A DNA stretch of 64,000 nt from Vibrio artabrorum (lineage in GTDB: Bacteria > Pseudomonadota > Gammaproteobacteria > Enterobacterales > Vibrionaceae). Below, piece by piece: positions 18,022 through 28,154 of the stretch. The stretch spans positions 2,728,001-2,792,000 of the forward strand of contig NZ_AP025458.1 in the NCBI RefSeq assembly GCF_024347295.1, in the 5' to 3' direction. The position numbers and the translations under genes were made by a program. Under the pieces are notes generated by a model. It saw only the letters and a program-made list of their open reading frames with translations, had not been told where the DNA came from and did no database searches. The stretch's first letter is position 1. The number at the start of each line of letters is the position of its first letter.

Positions 18022-20616
18022 TTACTTGTGACGACGCCACATTGCTAAGCCAAATAGTGACATCAAAGCACCGAAGCTAAATGAACCACCGACTCGCAGC
18101 TCAAGAACCGCAGGGTCATGATCCGATGAACGGAAGTGATCTTGGTACTTAGGCAGATCGCCTTTGTACTCTTCATTGTAATCAAACAACGTCGACTCAC
18201 CACCATTGATGTGCCAATCGGTAGCATCAACCACCCTATCTTTCAGGCTGTCACTGATCAGCAGGTGGTCCAAAGCGCCTACCTCATCATTGTATGAGTA
18301 GCTCCAGCTGTCTGGGTGCTTTTGAGCCACAGCATTGATGTAACCGTAGTTCTTCGTAATCACCGCACCGCTATCACCAAACTGCTCAACACCATCAATG
18401 TAAGTATTACGAGCTGCTTTGATTTGCTTACCGTATTTCTCTTCCGAGTAATCGGTTAGCACCAGCATTGGATCTTCCATGCCGTACGAGTTCATATCAC
18501 CCAGAATCACTTTATGGCCTTTGATGCCGTCTAGCGCTTCACCCAGTGCAACTGCCGCAGCAACACGGAAGTTCTCACATGATCCTTGCTTATCGGCATC
18601 AACGCCACCTTGGCCGCCCTGCTCAACCGGTGCTGCATCTTCCCAACACTTAGAGCCTTTTGACTTAAAGTGGTTAATCGCTACGGTGAGCTTCTCTTTG
18701 GTGCCTTTAACTTTAAAGGTTGGCGCCAATGAGTCACGTTGGTAGTTCTTACCGTCTTCAATCACCTTACCTGAATCGTCTAACACCTCTGGTGCTTGTT
18801 GGCTTGGCATCGCGATAACACGGCTGTCTTTAAGCTTCACCACCTTCTTACGGTAGATAACACCGGTTGTGATTACGTCAGTACCAATCGAGTCCATCTC
18901 GTCGGTTACGCCATCTTCGTTCGAGTCGACAGCCACAAAGGTATAACGGTCTTTCTTACGTTCAATACGATCATTCAGTTGGTTAACAAGCTGTTGAATC
19001 GCTGAACCTTCACCAAAGCCGTTGTTCTCAATTTCCATCAAACCAATGATGTCAGCGTCTAGACGAAGAATCGCGTTCACAATCTTCTCTTGCTGCATTT
19101 CAAACTCAGTGATGGTGTTCGCGCCACGGTTATTACCGTGCTGATTCGCGTCGCCACCAAATGGAGAGTTAAAGTAGTTCAATACGTTAAAGGTCGCGAT
19201 ACGTAGGTCGCCTTCATCCATGTCTGGTTTGTCGGTACGCGGATCGTTACGAACGAAGTTTTCAGCCGAGATCTGGTTGGTCGCAATTAAACGGTACTCA
19301 CCGTAGCTGTAGGTCAGAACACCTTCTAGACCAACAATGGTGTCATCAATGCGGATGTAATCTTCTGTTGAACCATCTTGGTCGATATCAGTGCGGCCAA
19401 AATCTGGGTAGAAAGGGACTTGTCCATCCGCCGCTTTTTGATCGGTTTCAACGAAAAGACGGCGGTCTGCGTTGTCTTCCGTTTGCTGCTTTGCTTCGTC
19501 AGATCCCGCGGCGAAAAGCTGGTTCGGCTGCATGTTGATACGCTCGTGGGCCAATACCATATTGTTACGACGACCGGCGTAGTCATAACCAAAAGTACGC
19601 GTCACACGCATATCAAGCGCTTCGGTTGTTTTCACCAACATGCCTTCATAGCGCTCAAGCGTTGCTGCGAAGTTTTCATCACTGTCTAGCGCTTCAATCG
19701 CTGTCGCTTGTGGCGCTTGCTGCTCACCCTGCTTTATCCATTGGTTGTTTTCAACTTTAAGCTGAGTGTGGCTGTAGTATTCTTGAACCTTACCTTTCAC
19801 ACACACCACATCACCCGCCGCTAATTCTGAGTTCGACTGGTTGGTATGAATAAATAAGCCTTCAGAAGTGCTTGAATTAACATCGTCCTCAAGTGCCTGC
19901 AGGTAGAAGCCTTTAGTTAGGCCCGTTGTCACCGCACTTACTACACCTTTGACGAAGTATTCATCGTCGGTGATGTACGGGTAGCCATCAATGAACGGTG
20001 ATGTTGCACCCTCACCTTGGATTTCTTGAATGGTGGTGAATACCGGGTCTGAACCATCTTGTGTACAGGTAAACGCTTCTGGCAGTTCAACACTGTCCAG
20101 TGAACCTAAGCCTTCAATGCTGTCTTTTGGTAGCGATACCCATTGTGAAGCGTCAAACGTCGCAGAAGGTGTTTGTGTCGCACGAACCAAAGTAACATCT
20201 TTACCCCAGTCCACATCGCCCATCAAACCAACAACATCATGTACCGTTCCATCTGAATTCAAGATAGCCAGCGGGTCATCACCATTATGATTGGCCAGCG
20301 AAGCATTGAGAATGTCAGCGACCGCTTTGATCTCATCACTTGCACTCGAGTGCGCGACCACAAGTACTTCACCGGGCGCTAAAACGTGGCCATCTAAAGG
20401 TAAAGTGGCACCCCATGATCCGTTGCCATTGGCAGACTTCGCCAACGAGTAACCATCTAAATTAATGCTGCTATCGCCACTATTGGCAATCTCAACCGCT
20501 TTGTTATAGCTGCCGCCTTCCACATATTGTGAAATAAACAAATCAGCGTGTGCACTTGTGGTTAACAAGCTACCGATTGCCACTGCTAGCAATGAAGGTT
20601 TGTGTAAAAGAGCCAT
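18022..20616 (-). CDS. xds: extracellular nuclease, ExeM/NucH family (Xds)
   Basis: An 864-residue secreted DNase, close in length and position to V. cholerae Xds, which degrades extracellular DNA in biofilms and in neutrophil traps. Order: signal peptide (residues 1 to about 25, cut near AHA), a lamin-tail domain from DLFISQYVEGG, an OB-fold region, then an endonuclease/exonuclease/phosphatase domain in the last 400 residues (LRIATFNVLNYF, IIGLMEIENNG, NHFKSKGS, GDMNSYG, and SSDHDPAVL with the catalytic His). The C-terminus is VGGSFSFGALMSLFGLAMWRRHK-like: a glycine pair, a membrane segment, then arginines, a GlyGly-CTERM sorting signal. The ATG at 20616 has an AGGTGA ribosome site. Confidence 0.92.
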   Translation of the reverse strand: MALLHKPSLLAVAIGSLLTTSAHADLFISQYVEGGSYNKAVEIANSGDSSINLDGYSLAKSANGNGSWGATLPLDGHVLAPGEVLVVAHSSASDEIKAVADILNASLANHNGDDPLAILNSDGTVHDVVGLMGDVDWGKDVTLVRATQTPSATFDASQWVSLPKDSIEGLGSLDSVELPEAFTCTQDGSDPVFTTIQEIQGEGATSPFIDGYPYITDDEYFVKGVVSAVTTGLTKGFYLQALEDDVNSSTSEGLFIHTNQSNSELAAGDVVCVKGKVQEYYSHTQLKVENNQWIKQGEQQAPQATAIEALDSDENFAATLERYEGMLVKTTEALDMRVTRTFGYDYAGRRNNMVLAHERINMQPNQLFAAGSDEAKQQTEDNADRRLFVETDQKAADGQVPFYPDFGRTDIDQDGSTEDYIRIDDTIVGLEGVLTYSYGEYRLIATNQISAENFVRNDPRTDKPDMDEGDLRIATFNVLNYFNSPFGGDANQHGNNRGANTITEFEMQQEKIVNAILRLDADIIGLMEIENNGFGEGSAIQQLVNQLNDRIERKKDRYTFVAVDSNEDGVTDEMDSIGTDVITTGVIYRKKVVKLKDSRVIAMPSQQAPEVLDDSGKVIEDGKNYQRDSLAPTFKVKGTKEKLTVAINHFKSKGSKCWEDAAPVEQGGQGGVDADKQGSCENFRVAAAVALGEALDGIKGHKVILGDMNSYGMEDPMLVLTDYSEEKYGKQIKAARNTYIDGVEQFGDSGAVITKNYGYINAVAQKHPDSWSYSYNDEVGALDHLLISDSLKDRVVDATDWHINGGESTLFDYNEEYKGDLPKYQDHFRSSDHDPAVLELRVGGSFSFGALMSLFGLAMWRRHK

Positions 20617-20625
20617 CCGTTTCAC

Positions 20626-20939
20626 CTGAGTTCATCGATTTATAGTCACTGCCATCTATGGGCAGTCATGTATTTGGTGGTCACTATCAGGTTTATTTAT
20701 GAAAGGAATAAGTCCATTGGCAAGAAAATGAGGAGCTTATCACTTTGGAATCATCAATTGTTTGGCACGTTATATATTTTCAACATAAATAGAAATGAGC
20801 TTGATGGTATAAAGCTTGAAGGGAATGAATAAGATCAATAACACAACGTTAATGAGATGAATGTGTTAACGATTTAATGTGTAAATCATCAATTAAAACA
20901 ATGCATTTGTGGGAAATTCAAAGAGAAAAGACATAAAAA
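20626..20939. other. intergenic region upstream of xds
   Basis: About 310 bases of AT-rich DNA, presumably the xds promoter region. The only structure noted is an ACTGCC/GGCAGT inverted repeat (20648-20666). No open reading frame or known operator could be supported. Confidence 0.4.
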
Positions 20940-20970
20940 AGCCCAAAGTAAACAAAAGCGACTTTGGGCT
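20940..20970 (-). terminator. terminator after trpS
   Basis: Arms AGCCCAAAGT and ACTTTGGGCT around an 11-base loop, with a T run on the minus strand. Confidence 0.88.
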
Positions 20971-21001
20971 CAAATTCTCAAGCGAGGTGTGTTAATTCAC
21001 C

Positions 21002-22018
21002 CTATGGGCGAGTAACAAAGCCAACTGCTTCATATGCTTTTTTCAGTGTGACTGCAGCACGCTCAGAGGCTTTTTCAGCACCCGCTTTCATAACAGCGTC
21101 CATGTAAGCACGGTCAGCACGAATACGGTGGTATTCAGCTTGAATCGGATCAAGCATTTCAACCAATGCTGCGCCTACGTCTTTCTTGAACGGACCGTAC
21201 ATTTCAACGCCTTGGTACTGCGCTTCGATCTCTTCGAACGTTTTCCCCGTCGCTGCAGAGTACAGACCCATTAGGTTAGAGATACCCGCTTTGTTTTCCC
21301 ACTCGTGAGCAATGCGTGGTGGTGTTTCTGCATCCGTTTGCGCTTTGTTGATCTTCTTGATGATCGACTTAGGCTCTTCTAGCAGAGTAATCACGTTCTT
21401 ACGGTTGTCGTCCGACTTAGACATCTTCTTCGTTGCATCTTGCAGACTCATGACACGTGCATTCACTGTTGGAATGTAAGGTTCTGGTACTTGGAAGATT
21501 GGCGTTTCAGGGCCGTAGATGTTGTTAAAGCGAGTTGCGATATCACGCGCTAGCTCTAAGTGTTGTTTCTGGTCGCTACCGACCGGTACTTGGTGAGCAC
21601 CGTAAAGCAGGATGTCTGCTGCCATCAACACTGGGTAGTCGTATAGGCCGACGTTGACGTCGTTTGAGTGACGTGCAGACTTGTCTTTAAACTGAGTCAT
21701 ACGGCTCAGCTCACCCATTTGTGTGTAACAGTTAAGAAGCCAACCAAGTTGAGCATGCTCTGGTACGTGTGACTGAACAAATAGCGTGCTCTTCTTTGGA
21801 TCAACACCGACAGCAAGACAGATTGCTAGTGCGTCGAGAGTCGCTTCATGCAGGGCTTTCGGATCTTGGCGAACCGTAATTGCGTGAAGGTCTACAACAC
21901 AGTATTGGCAATCGTAATCATCTTGCATCTGTTGCCATTGACGTAGAGCACCCAAGTAGTTACCGATACTTAGTTCACCAGATGGTTGAACACCACTCAA
22001 TACGATGGGCTTGCTCAT
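21002..22018 (-). CDS. trpS: tryptophanyl-tRNA synthetase
   Basis: A 338-residue class I synthetase attaching tryptophan to its tRNA. The HIGH-type motif is in [12 protein letters not shown] (residues 14-25) and the KMSKS motif is at residues 198-202. Length is normal for bacteria. It is the last gene of the aroK-aroB-damX-dam-rpe-gph-trpS run and is followed by a strong terminator. It is essential. Confidence 0.98.
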   Translation of the reverse strand: MSKPIVLSGVQPSGELSIGNYLGALRQWQQMQDDYDCQYCVVDLHAITVRQDPKALHEATLDALAICLAVGVDPKKSTLFVQSHVPEHAQLGWLLNCYTQMGELSRMTQFKDKSARHSNDVNVGLYDYPVLMAADILLYGAHQVPVGSDQKQHLELARDIATRFNNIYGPETPIFQVPEPYIPTVNARVMSLQDATKKMSKSDDNRKNVITLLEEPKSIIKKINKAQTDAETPPRIAHEWENKAGISNLMGLYSAATGKTFEEIEAQYQGVEMYGPFKKDVGAALVEMLDPIQAEYHRIRADRAYMDAVMKAGAEKASERAAVTLKKAYEAVGFVTRP

Positions 22019-22085
22019 GGTTTTAATTCCTTTGCTTATTCGCTAAGTTTATTGATCGCTTAGCTTCTTAACTTAAATATAGAAA

Positions 22086-22111
22086 AGCCGCACAGCTCTT
22101 TCTGCGCGGCT
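22086..22111 (-). terminator. hairpin between gph and trpS
   Basis: Arms AGCCGCACAG and CTGCGCGGCT (one mismatch) with TTTTC after the stem on the minus strand. It could partly terminate transcription before trpS. Confidence 0.55.
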
Positions 22112-22169
22112 CATCCAGTGTACTCATTGATAAGTATTTTGCTAGTAGGTTCGCTAACTTTTGTCCGCT

Positions 22170-22856
22170 TTATGCTGAAACGAGAACGACATCGAGTAAT
22201 TGCGCGATGTTGTCTGCGATATAGTCAGGGGTTGATGCTGAAATCGGTTCGCCATGGTTATAGCCGTAAGTCAGACCCAACGAGTGACAGCCTGCATTCT
22301 TCGCCGCTTTAATGTCGTTGCTGGAATCGCCAACCATCAGCATCTCTTCCGCTTTAACATTGTGCTTTTCTAGCAACCAGTTCAGCGCGACAGGATTCGG
22401 CTTTTTCTCTGGAAAAGAGTCGCCACCCAACACATCAACAAAGTACTGTTCAATACCGTGTTGCGCCAGAACGTCTGGGACAAACTTCGAAGGCTTGTTG
22501 GTGACCAGCGCCATCGTGAAGCCCGCTTTGTCTAGCTCAGCCAATGTCTCTTTAACCGATGGATAAAGATGACTTAGCTGGTGCCCCCCCTGCTCGTAGA
22601 AATCATCAAACAAGATGCGCGCTTTTTTCAGTAGCTCTGGCTCAAGGTTAGGATCAACCGTCATGTTACAGCTCAATGAGCGTCCGATAAGTACGTCAGC
22701 CCCATTACCCACGTAGTCGCGAACTTGTTCTTCACTCACTGAAGGGAAGCCTAACGCCTGACAAGCTTGGTCAGCAGCAACGGCCAAATCAGGCACGCTA
22801 TCTAACAAGGTTCCATCTAAATCAAAGGCGATCAGTTTTATTGCGCTTAATGACAT
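22170..22856 (-). CDS. gph: phosphoglycolate phosphatase
   Basis: A 228-residue HAD-family phosphatase removing the phosphoglycolate formed in DNA repair. The nucleophile motif is FDLDGTLLDS (Asp12 and Asp14), the second motif is in LVTNKPSKF and the acidic motif is MVGDSSNDIKAAKNAG. It lies between rpe and trpS as in E. coli. A hairpin terminator separates it from rpe, so it may also have its own promoter. Confidence 0.93.
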   Translation of the reverse strand: MSLSAIKLIAFDLDGTLLDSVPDLAVAADQACQALGFPSVSEEQVRDYVGNGADVLIGRSLSCNMTVDPNLEPELLKKARILFDDFYEQGGHQLSHLYPSVKETLAELDKAGFTMALVTNKPSKFVPDVLAQHGIEQYFVDVLGGDSFPEKKPNPVALNWLLEKHNVKAEEMLMVGDSSNDIKAAKNAGCHSLGLTYGYNHGEPISASTPDYIADNIAQLLDVVLVSA

Positions 22857-22910
22857 CTTACTTTCCTATTTATTATGCTCGTCTTATGAGTTGAGCGATA
22901 AGACGTAAAA

Positions 22911-22930
22911 AAGGGGCCAATGAGCCCCTT
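22911..22930 (-). terminator. terminator after rpe
   Basis: Arms AAGGGGC and GCCCCTT around CAATGA, followed on the minus strand by a long T run. It sits between rpe and gph. Confidence 0.8.
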
Positions 22931-22954
22931 AATATTCAATCTGTAGTTTTACGA

Positions 22955-23629
22955 TTATGCGTTTACTTTTGCAAGTTCTGCACGCATCTCATCAATCACT
23001 GCTTTGTAATCCGGTTGATTGAAGATAGCTGAGCCAGCAACGAACATATCTGCACCCGCTTCTGCAATTTCACGGATGTTATCCACCTTGACACCACCAT
23101 CAATCTCAAGGCGAATATCACGGCCTGACTCATCAATCAGCTTACGAACAGCACGCAGTTTATCTAGCGTGTGAGGAATGAAAGATTGACCGCCGAAGCC
23201 AGGGTTCACAGACATCAGTAGAATCATGTCTACTTTGTCCATAATATAATCTAGGCAAGAAAGTGGCGTTGCAGGGTTAAGAACCACACCCGCTTTACAG
23301 CCGTGCTCTTTGATTAGCTGTAGAGTGCGATCGATGTGCTCTGACGCTTCAACGTGGAAGGTAATCATTGATGCACCCGCTTTCGCAAACTCAGGCACGA
23401 TGCTGTCCACTGGCTTAACCATAAGGTGAACATCGATAGGAGCCGTAATACCGTAGTCACGTAGCGCTTTACAAATAGGCGCGCCAAAAGTCAGGTTAGG
23501 TACGTAGTGGTTGTCCATCACATCAAAGTGCACAACCTCGGCACCGGCTGCGAGTACTTTTTCTACGTCTTCACCAAGACGAGCAAAATCTGCAGACAAA
23601 ATTGATGGAGCGATGAGAAAATCTTTCAT
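22955..23629 (-). CDS. rpe: ribulose-phosphate 3-epimerase
   Basis: A 224-residue TIM-barrel enzyme converting ribulose 5-phosphate and xylulose 5-phosphate in the pentose phosphate pathway. Metal and catalytic residues are in APSILSADF (Asp), [17 protein letters not shown] (His/Asp) and [10 protein letters not shown]; the phosphate site is at [12 protein letters not shown] and EIDGGV. The ATG at 23629 has an AAGAGG ribosome site; the frame extends 21 codons upstream without similarity. It follows dam in the conserved cluster. Confidence 0.96.
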   Translation of the reverse strand: MKDFLIAPSILSADFARLGEDVEKVLAAGAEVVHFDVMDNHYVPNLTFGAPICKALRDYGITAPIDVHLMVKPVDSIVPEFAKAGASMITFHVEASEHIDRTLQLIKEHGCKAGVVLNPATPLSCLDYIMDKVDMILLMSVNPGFGGQSFIPHTLDKLRAVRKLIDESGRDIRLEIDGGVKVDNIREIAEAGADMFVAGSAIFNQPDYKAVIDEMRAELAKVNA

Positions 23630-23830
23630 ACCAAACCTCTTAAGAGTGAGTAAATTGCGAATATCACCGCCTTGGTGACATCTCATACACAAATATAAGA
23701 CTCAATCCCAAGACTATTTGGTGTGCAATTCTACCTAAGCAGTTAAGCAGATCCTAGCAGTTCGAAAGATTAGTTTAAGAAAGTATCCGTTGGTCACTCA
23801 ATTTAATGAGTTTGGCGGAGATTCTGACCA

Positions 23831-24679
23831 TTACTGTTCCGCTGATGCGTGCTGCTGGTTTTTCTCTTTATGGAAAAGCGCCAATAGCTCATCAACTTTA
23901 TTACGCCCTGCGCCATTGCGGCTGATGGTGCGTTTCACCTTAACCACGTTCAATTCCGCGCCATGGTATAAGCGACGGGTTAATGTCGTGTCGTGGTTTG
24001 AAATTAACACTGGGATACCGCGCTCCATTGCCGCTCTTTCAGCCACATCCGCCAAAGCGGCTTGATCATCTAAGCTAAAGCCATTACCGGCGTAAGAGGT
24101 AAAGTTAGCCGTGTTCGACAGTGGTGCGTATGGAGGATCACAGTAAACCACACAACCTTTGCGCGCGCGGCTAAAGGTTTCATGGTATCCCTCACAAACA
24201 AACGTGGCTTTCTTCGCTTTTTCGGCAAAAAACTCCAGCTCAGCTTCTGGAAAGTATGGCTTTTTATAAGAGCCAAACGGAACGTTAAAACCGCCCTTCT
24301 TGTTATAACGACACAGGCCATTGAAGCCAAATCGATTCATATACAAAAAAGCCAGCGAGCGATACATAACATTATCGGTAGCGTTAAACTGCGCGCGAAT
24401 ATCTAAGAACACTTCTTTGCGATTATTCTCAGGGCAGAACCAACGCTTCGCTTCTGTAATGTAGGTTTGAGGATCGGTTTTTAGAAGGTTATACAAGTTG
24501 ATAAGATCGGGATTGATATCCGCAAGTAGGTACTGTTCAAAGTCAGTATTCAAAAACACTGAACCAGCACCCACAAACGGTTCGACCAATTTACGAGCAG
24601 GTGGCAGGTGACGTTGGATGTCTTCAACTAGGCCATATTTACCACCAGCCCATTTTAGAAAGGCACGCTGCTTTTTCAT
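23831..24679 (-). CDS. dam: DNA adenine methylase Dam
   Basis: A 282-residue methyltransferase that methylates adenine in GATC and directs mismatch repair and replication timing. The cofactor motif is FLKWAGGKYGL (residues 7-17) and the catalytic DPPY is at residues 181-184. It lies between damX and rpe as in E. coli. In vibrios Dam is essential because chromosome 2 replication depends on GATC methylation. Confidence 0.97.
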   Translation of the reverse strand: MKKQRAFLKWAGGKYGLVEDIQRHLPPARKLVEPFVGAGSVFLNTDFEQYLLADINPDLINLYNLLKTDPQTYITEAKRWFCPENNRKEVFLDIRAQFNATDNVMYRSLAFLYMNRFGFNGLCRYNKKGGFNVPFGSYKKPYFPEAELEFFAEKAKKATFVCEGYHETFSRARKGCVVYCDPPYAPLSNTANFTSYAGNGFSLDDQAALADVAERAAMERGIPVLISNHDTTLTRRLYHGAELNVVKVKRTISRNGAGRNKVDELLALFHKEKNQQHASAEQ

Positions 24680-24748
24680 TTACTGCTCTATCTATCAACA
24701 CAAAAATAAGGCTGCGGAATGTAACATATTTTGAGGCGAAGCTCAGGG

Positions 24749-26266
24749 TTATTTCGCACGTTCTATCTCTCGATGTACTTGATTCATCGATTTTGCCCAA
24801 GGCTGCAACTCTTGAAGTGCTTTCGGTAGCGAGCTTACTGCATCTCGCGCCACCTGGATCGTTGGGTAATCTTGATAAGTGATAATAAACCACTTTCTAT
24901 CATTGCGAAGCGTTGGATAGATACGAACCTTGTTCTCAAGGTCATACTCTTCAATAAAAGATTGCACATCTTCTAATGATGTCATCGCACTCAACTGCAA
25001 GGTGTAAGCTCGCGGCGAGATAGCTTGTAACGCTTCACGAGCAAATGAGAATGTAATTTTTTTCGTCGGCGGTGTCGATTGAGTTAAATCGGACTCTTGA
25101 TCAACTGACGATGGTGTCTCGGCTTCTGTTGATTCTGGTTGCGAGTTCACAGCAGCGTCGGCATTGTCTTCAACAGCCGCATTAATCGCACTGGTATCGG
25201 CACTTTTCGGCTTATCATCAAGTAAAGCATCAACCACATCAGAGGTAATGACGACACGCTGCTGATCTTGTGTTATCTCACCAACACTGGCTGTCTCTTC
25301 AACCACAACCGGTGGCAAAGATGAACTGTCGTCGTCAGCACCATGGTAACTCAGGTCGGTTGTTGTATCAGAATCAACCGTTCCATCCGGGCCAGTTTGC
25401 TCACGACCCTTTTCTAGTTCGAAACTCGGTATGGCTGTCTGTTCAATTGGCGTGATAAAAGACTGCGCTTTATCGTCAGGTGTTGGTTGACTGAACATCC
25501 ACCAATAGCCACCACCAATTAAAACCAACAACAAGGCGACAACCATCGCAATATTGATGGGTGAGCCAATAATTGAGCGAATAATAATCCTTTTTTCCAC
25601 TTTCAATTCTCCTAGAGCCATTAACTCTCCGGGCAGAGGCTGCGCTTTATTAAACGCACGTCGCACACGAGTTTCAGACTCATCATCAACATATCGAATC
25701 ACTAATGATTCAAAGAAATGTTCTGCTTCTGGTTGCGAAAGATCATCGATCTCGAACTCGATAGGCTTGTGTGGTTGACCGTAACTCAAACGCGTTAATA
25801 GCGTCTCTAGCTGGCCACTCTCCGAGAAGAGAACGATATTGATCGTCCATTGAGGGTTTGATTGAGCTTCCAGTACCAACATCCATAATTCGGATACCAA
25901 TAGCTCAGAGAGTCGTTGGGCATCATCGACGACGATAACCACATGACACGGCTCTCCATCCAGCAACCTTGTTAGGCTATCGGATAAAGCATCGTGTTGA
26001 TTAAACAAGGGGTCAGAAACAATTTGGCTAAGAATAATCGCGCGGCGTTGTTGATCATCTTGGCTTGGATGACAAAGCAGTAAACACTGATTTTTTTCTG
26101 TCGACCATGCTTCAAGATAACGTTGAGCTAACCAAGAACGGCCAGAGCCAGGTTTGCCTGCAACCGTCACAAGGTTTGAACCAAAGTTCGTCAAAAGCTG
26201 TAAACGCTCTAGCAGTTCAACTTGAGACTCTAACTCTAATACTCTTAATTCATGAGCCAAACTCAT
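24749..26266 (-). CDS. damX: DamX, AAA-domain and SPOR cell-division protein
   Basis: A 505-residue bitopic inner-membrane protein. The cytoplasmic part is an AAA-like ATPase domain with Walker A AGKPGSGRS (residues 36-44) and Walker B VIVVDDAQRL (residues 109-118). One membrane segment lies near residues 236-257, then a long acidic low-complexity linker, and a C-terminal SPOR domain (about 420-500, from YTLQLSAMTSLEDVQSF) that binds denuded septal peptidoglycan. The N-terminal AAA domain is characteristic of Vibrio-type DamX. It recruits to the division site. It is between aroB and dam. Confidence 0.93.
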   Translation of the reverse strand: MSLAHELRVLELESQVELLERLQLLTNFGSNLVTVAGKPGSGRSWLAQRYLEAWSTEKNQCLLLCHPSQDDQQRRAIILSQIVSDPLFNQHDALSDSLTRLLDGEPCHVVIVVDDAQRLSELLVSELWMLVLEAQSNPQWTINIVLFSESGQLETLLTRLSYGQPHKPIEFEIDDLSQPEAEHFFESLVIRYVDDESETRVRRAFNKAQPLPGELMALGELKVEKRIIIRSIIGSPINIAMVVALLLVLIGGGYWWMFSQPTPDDKAQSFITPIEQTAIPSFELEKGREQTGPDGTVDSDTTTDLSYHGADDDSSSLPPVVVEETASVGEITQDQQRVVITSDVVDALLDDKPKSADTSAINAAVEDNADAAVNSQPESTEAETPSSVDQESDLTQSTPPTKKITFSFAREALQAISPRAYTLQLSAMTSLEDVQSFIEEYDLENKVRIYPTLRNDRKWFIITYQDYPTIQVARDAVSSLPKALQELQPWAKSMNQVHREIERAK

Positions 26267-26345
26267 TGGGGATCCCTACTGATAAGACCGATCAGTAAAA
26301 CGCTTCAGTTGCCCAGCACTTGGCTAAGCAACCTCACAACCAAAT

Positions 26346-27434
26346 TTAAAGAGTACGGCAGAAATCGATCGCTTGTTTAATGATGTCTTGAGGCACATCA
26401 GCAACCACTTCAGCAGTACCAATACTTGTTGGCAATACCAAACGCAACTGACCAGACAGCACTTTTTTATCGCGCATCATGTGCTTTATAAAGTCTTCAA
26501 AAGACATGCTTTCTGGCGTATGGATTGGCAGTTTCGCATTCTTGAGTATAGAAATAATTCGCTCAAGTTGCGGCTGAGAGATCAGTCCCTGTAATTGAGC
26601 TGTTTTCGCTGCCATTACAGTGCCTGACGACACAGCTTCACCATGTAGCCAATTACCATAGCCTAGTTCGGCTTCAATCGCATGACCAAATGTATGACCT
26701 AGGTTCAATAACGCTCGGATTCCGGACTCTTTTTCATCCAGAGCAACCACTTCAGCCTTAATTGCACAACAACGAGCAATCGCGGTAATCAGTGCCTCTT
26801 CATCAAGTTGATAAAGTTTCTCTAGATTCTGCTCCAACCAACCAAAGAAGGCTTCATCGTAAATAATGCCATATTTGATCACCTCCGCCATACCCGCGGC
26901 GAACTCACGCTCGGGAAGCGTTGATAAACAGTTGGTATCAATGATGACCGATTTGGGTTGATAGAAAGCACCGATCATATTCTTACCAAGAGGATGGTTC
27001 ACGGCGGTTTTACCACCGACAGAGGAGTCCACTTGAGACAGAAGGGTCGTCGGAATTTGAATGAAATCAATACCACGCTGGTAACAAGAAGCAGCAAAAC
27101 CGACCAAATCACCGATAACACCACCACCTAAAGCAATCACCACCACATCGCGGCTGTAATTTCCTTCAAGCATATAGCTCATCACTGAGTTGAACGTTTC
27201 CAGCGTTTTGTACTGCTCGCCGTCGGGCAACTCTAAAAGAGAAGTTTGACAACCGACTTGATCCAGTAACGATAAAATTTTATCGGCATAAAGAGGCGCG
27301 ACTGTCACATTACTGACAACAACAACTTTCTGTTTGCCGGATAAAAAAGAAAGGTACGCCGGGTCTTCAAATAACCCGGCGCCAATAGAGATAGGGTAGC
27401 TACGCTCAGCTAGATTGACCGTAATCCGTTCCAT
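26346..27434 (-). CDS. aroB: 3-dehydroquinate synthase
   Basis: A 362-residue NAD- and zinc-dependent enzyme making 3-dehydroquinate, the second step of the shikimate pathway. The DGEQYKTL block is at residues 71-78, the nucleotide loop GGGVIGDL at 103-110, and metal ligands lie in the later HTFGHAIE and HGEAVS blocks. Length equals that of E. coli AroB. It is 25 bases from aroK and reads the same way. Confidence 0.97.
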   Translation of the reverse strand: MERITVNLAERSYPISIGAGLFEDPAYLSFLSGKQKVVVVSNVTVAPLYADKILSLLDQVGCQTSLLELPDGEQYKTLETFNSVMSYMLEGNYSRDVVVIALGGGVIGDLVGFAASCYQRGIDFIQIPTTLLSQVDSSVGGKTAVNHPLGKNMIGAFYQPKSVIIDTNCLSTLPEREFAAGMAEVIKYGIIYDEAFFGWLEQNLEKLYQLDEEALITAIARCCAIKAEVVALDEKESGIRALLNLGHTFGHAIEAELGYGNWLHGEAVSSGTVMAAKTAQLQGLISQPQLERIISILKNAKLPIHTPESMSFEDFIKHMMRDKKVLSGQLRLVLPTSIGTAEVVADVPQDIIKQAIDFCRTL

Positions 27435-27459
27435 GGGTTTGCTCTCCGAAAAAATGAAC

Positions 27460-27978
27460 TTAACGTTCTTCTAGCATTTTTACGATCTGGTTGGCTACCA
27501 CTTTTGCACTTTGGTCATCAGTACGAACGGTGTAGTCCGCCACTTCTTCGTATAGTGCGTTGCGAGATACCGCTAGATCTTCTAGCACATCACGCGGGTT
27601 GTCTGTTTGAAGTAGAGGGCGTTTCTTGTCGCGGTTAGTGCGAGCAAGTTGCTTTTCAATTGTTGTCTCTAGGTATACAACAATGCCTCGTGCAGATAGA
27701 CGGTTACGGTTTTCTTTGCTCAACACTGAACCACCACCTGTCGCAAGAACAATACCTTGTTCTTCTGTCAGATCATTGATTACAGATTCTTCGCGCTTAC
27801 GGAAACCTTCTTCGCCCTCAACATCAAAAACCCATGCGATGTCTGCGCCAGTGCGCTCTTCGATCACAGTGTCAGAGTCTAGAAACTCCATATGAAGTTG
27901 GGAAGCTAGGTGTCTACCAATTGTACTTTTGCCGGCGCCCATTGGGCCAACAAGAAAAATATTGCGTTTCTCAGCCAT
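27460..27978 (-). CDS. aroK: shikimate kinase
   Basis: A 172-residue P-loop kinase phosphorylating shikimate. Walker A is GPMGAGKST (residues 11-19), the shikimate site Asp is in the DSDTVIEE block, the central Gly-rich loop is ATGGGSV and the lid carries RPLLQTD. It opens the aroK-aroB-damX-dam block. The region upstream contains nested inverted repeats (see findings). Confidence 0.97.
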   Translation of the reverse strand: MAEKRNIFLVGPMGAGKSTIGRHLASQLHMEFLDSDTVIEERTGADIAWVFDVEGEEGFRKREESVINDLTEEQGIVLATGGGSVLSKENRNRLSARGIVVYLETTIEKQLARTNRDKKRPLLQTDNPRDVLEDLAVSRNALYEEVADYTVRTDDQSAKVVANQIVKMLEER

Positions 27979-28030
27979 GTTTTTAGCAGTAATTTACAAC
28001 GTTAATTCAATGACATCGCCACAAGGTAGG

Positions 28031-28122
28031 TCAGTACAAGTACTGAAATTAAAAGGCCTGTGGCACCGATTCCTCACAGATAATTCGTGATAAGACCCGA
28101 AATTATCAAGGTTAGGTGCCAC
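28031..28122. other. nested inverted repeats between pilQ and aroK
   Basis: Three perfect pairings lie in under 100 bases: TCAGTAC/GTACTGA at 28031-28046, an outer GTGGCACC/GGTGCCAC (28060-28067 with 28115-28122) and an inner GATAATT/AATTATC (28079-28085 with 28101-28107) nested inside it. The region is non-coding and ahead of aroK on its strand. It could be a structured leader, an attenuator or an end-of-message hairpin for pilQ. Confidence 0.5.
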
Positions 28123-28154
28123 TAATGCAACTTTATTTTTAATCTAATTGTTCA

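Noticed and set aside
20648..20666. Pho box upstream of xds, since xds is phosphate-regulated in V. cholerae
   Set aside because: The CTGCCAT and CAGTCAT segments are not at the 11-base spacing of Pho boxes; only a small inverted repeat can be supported.
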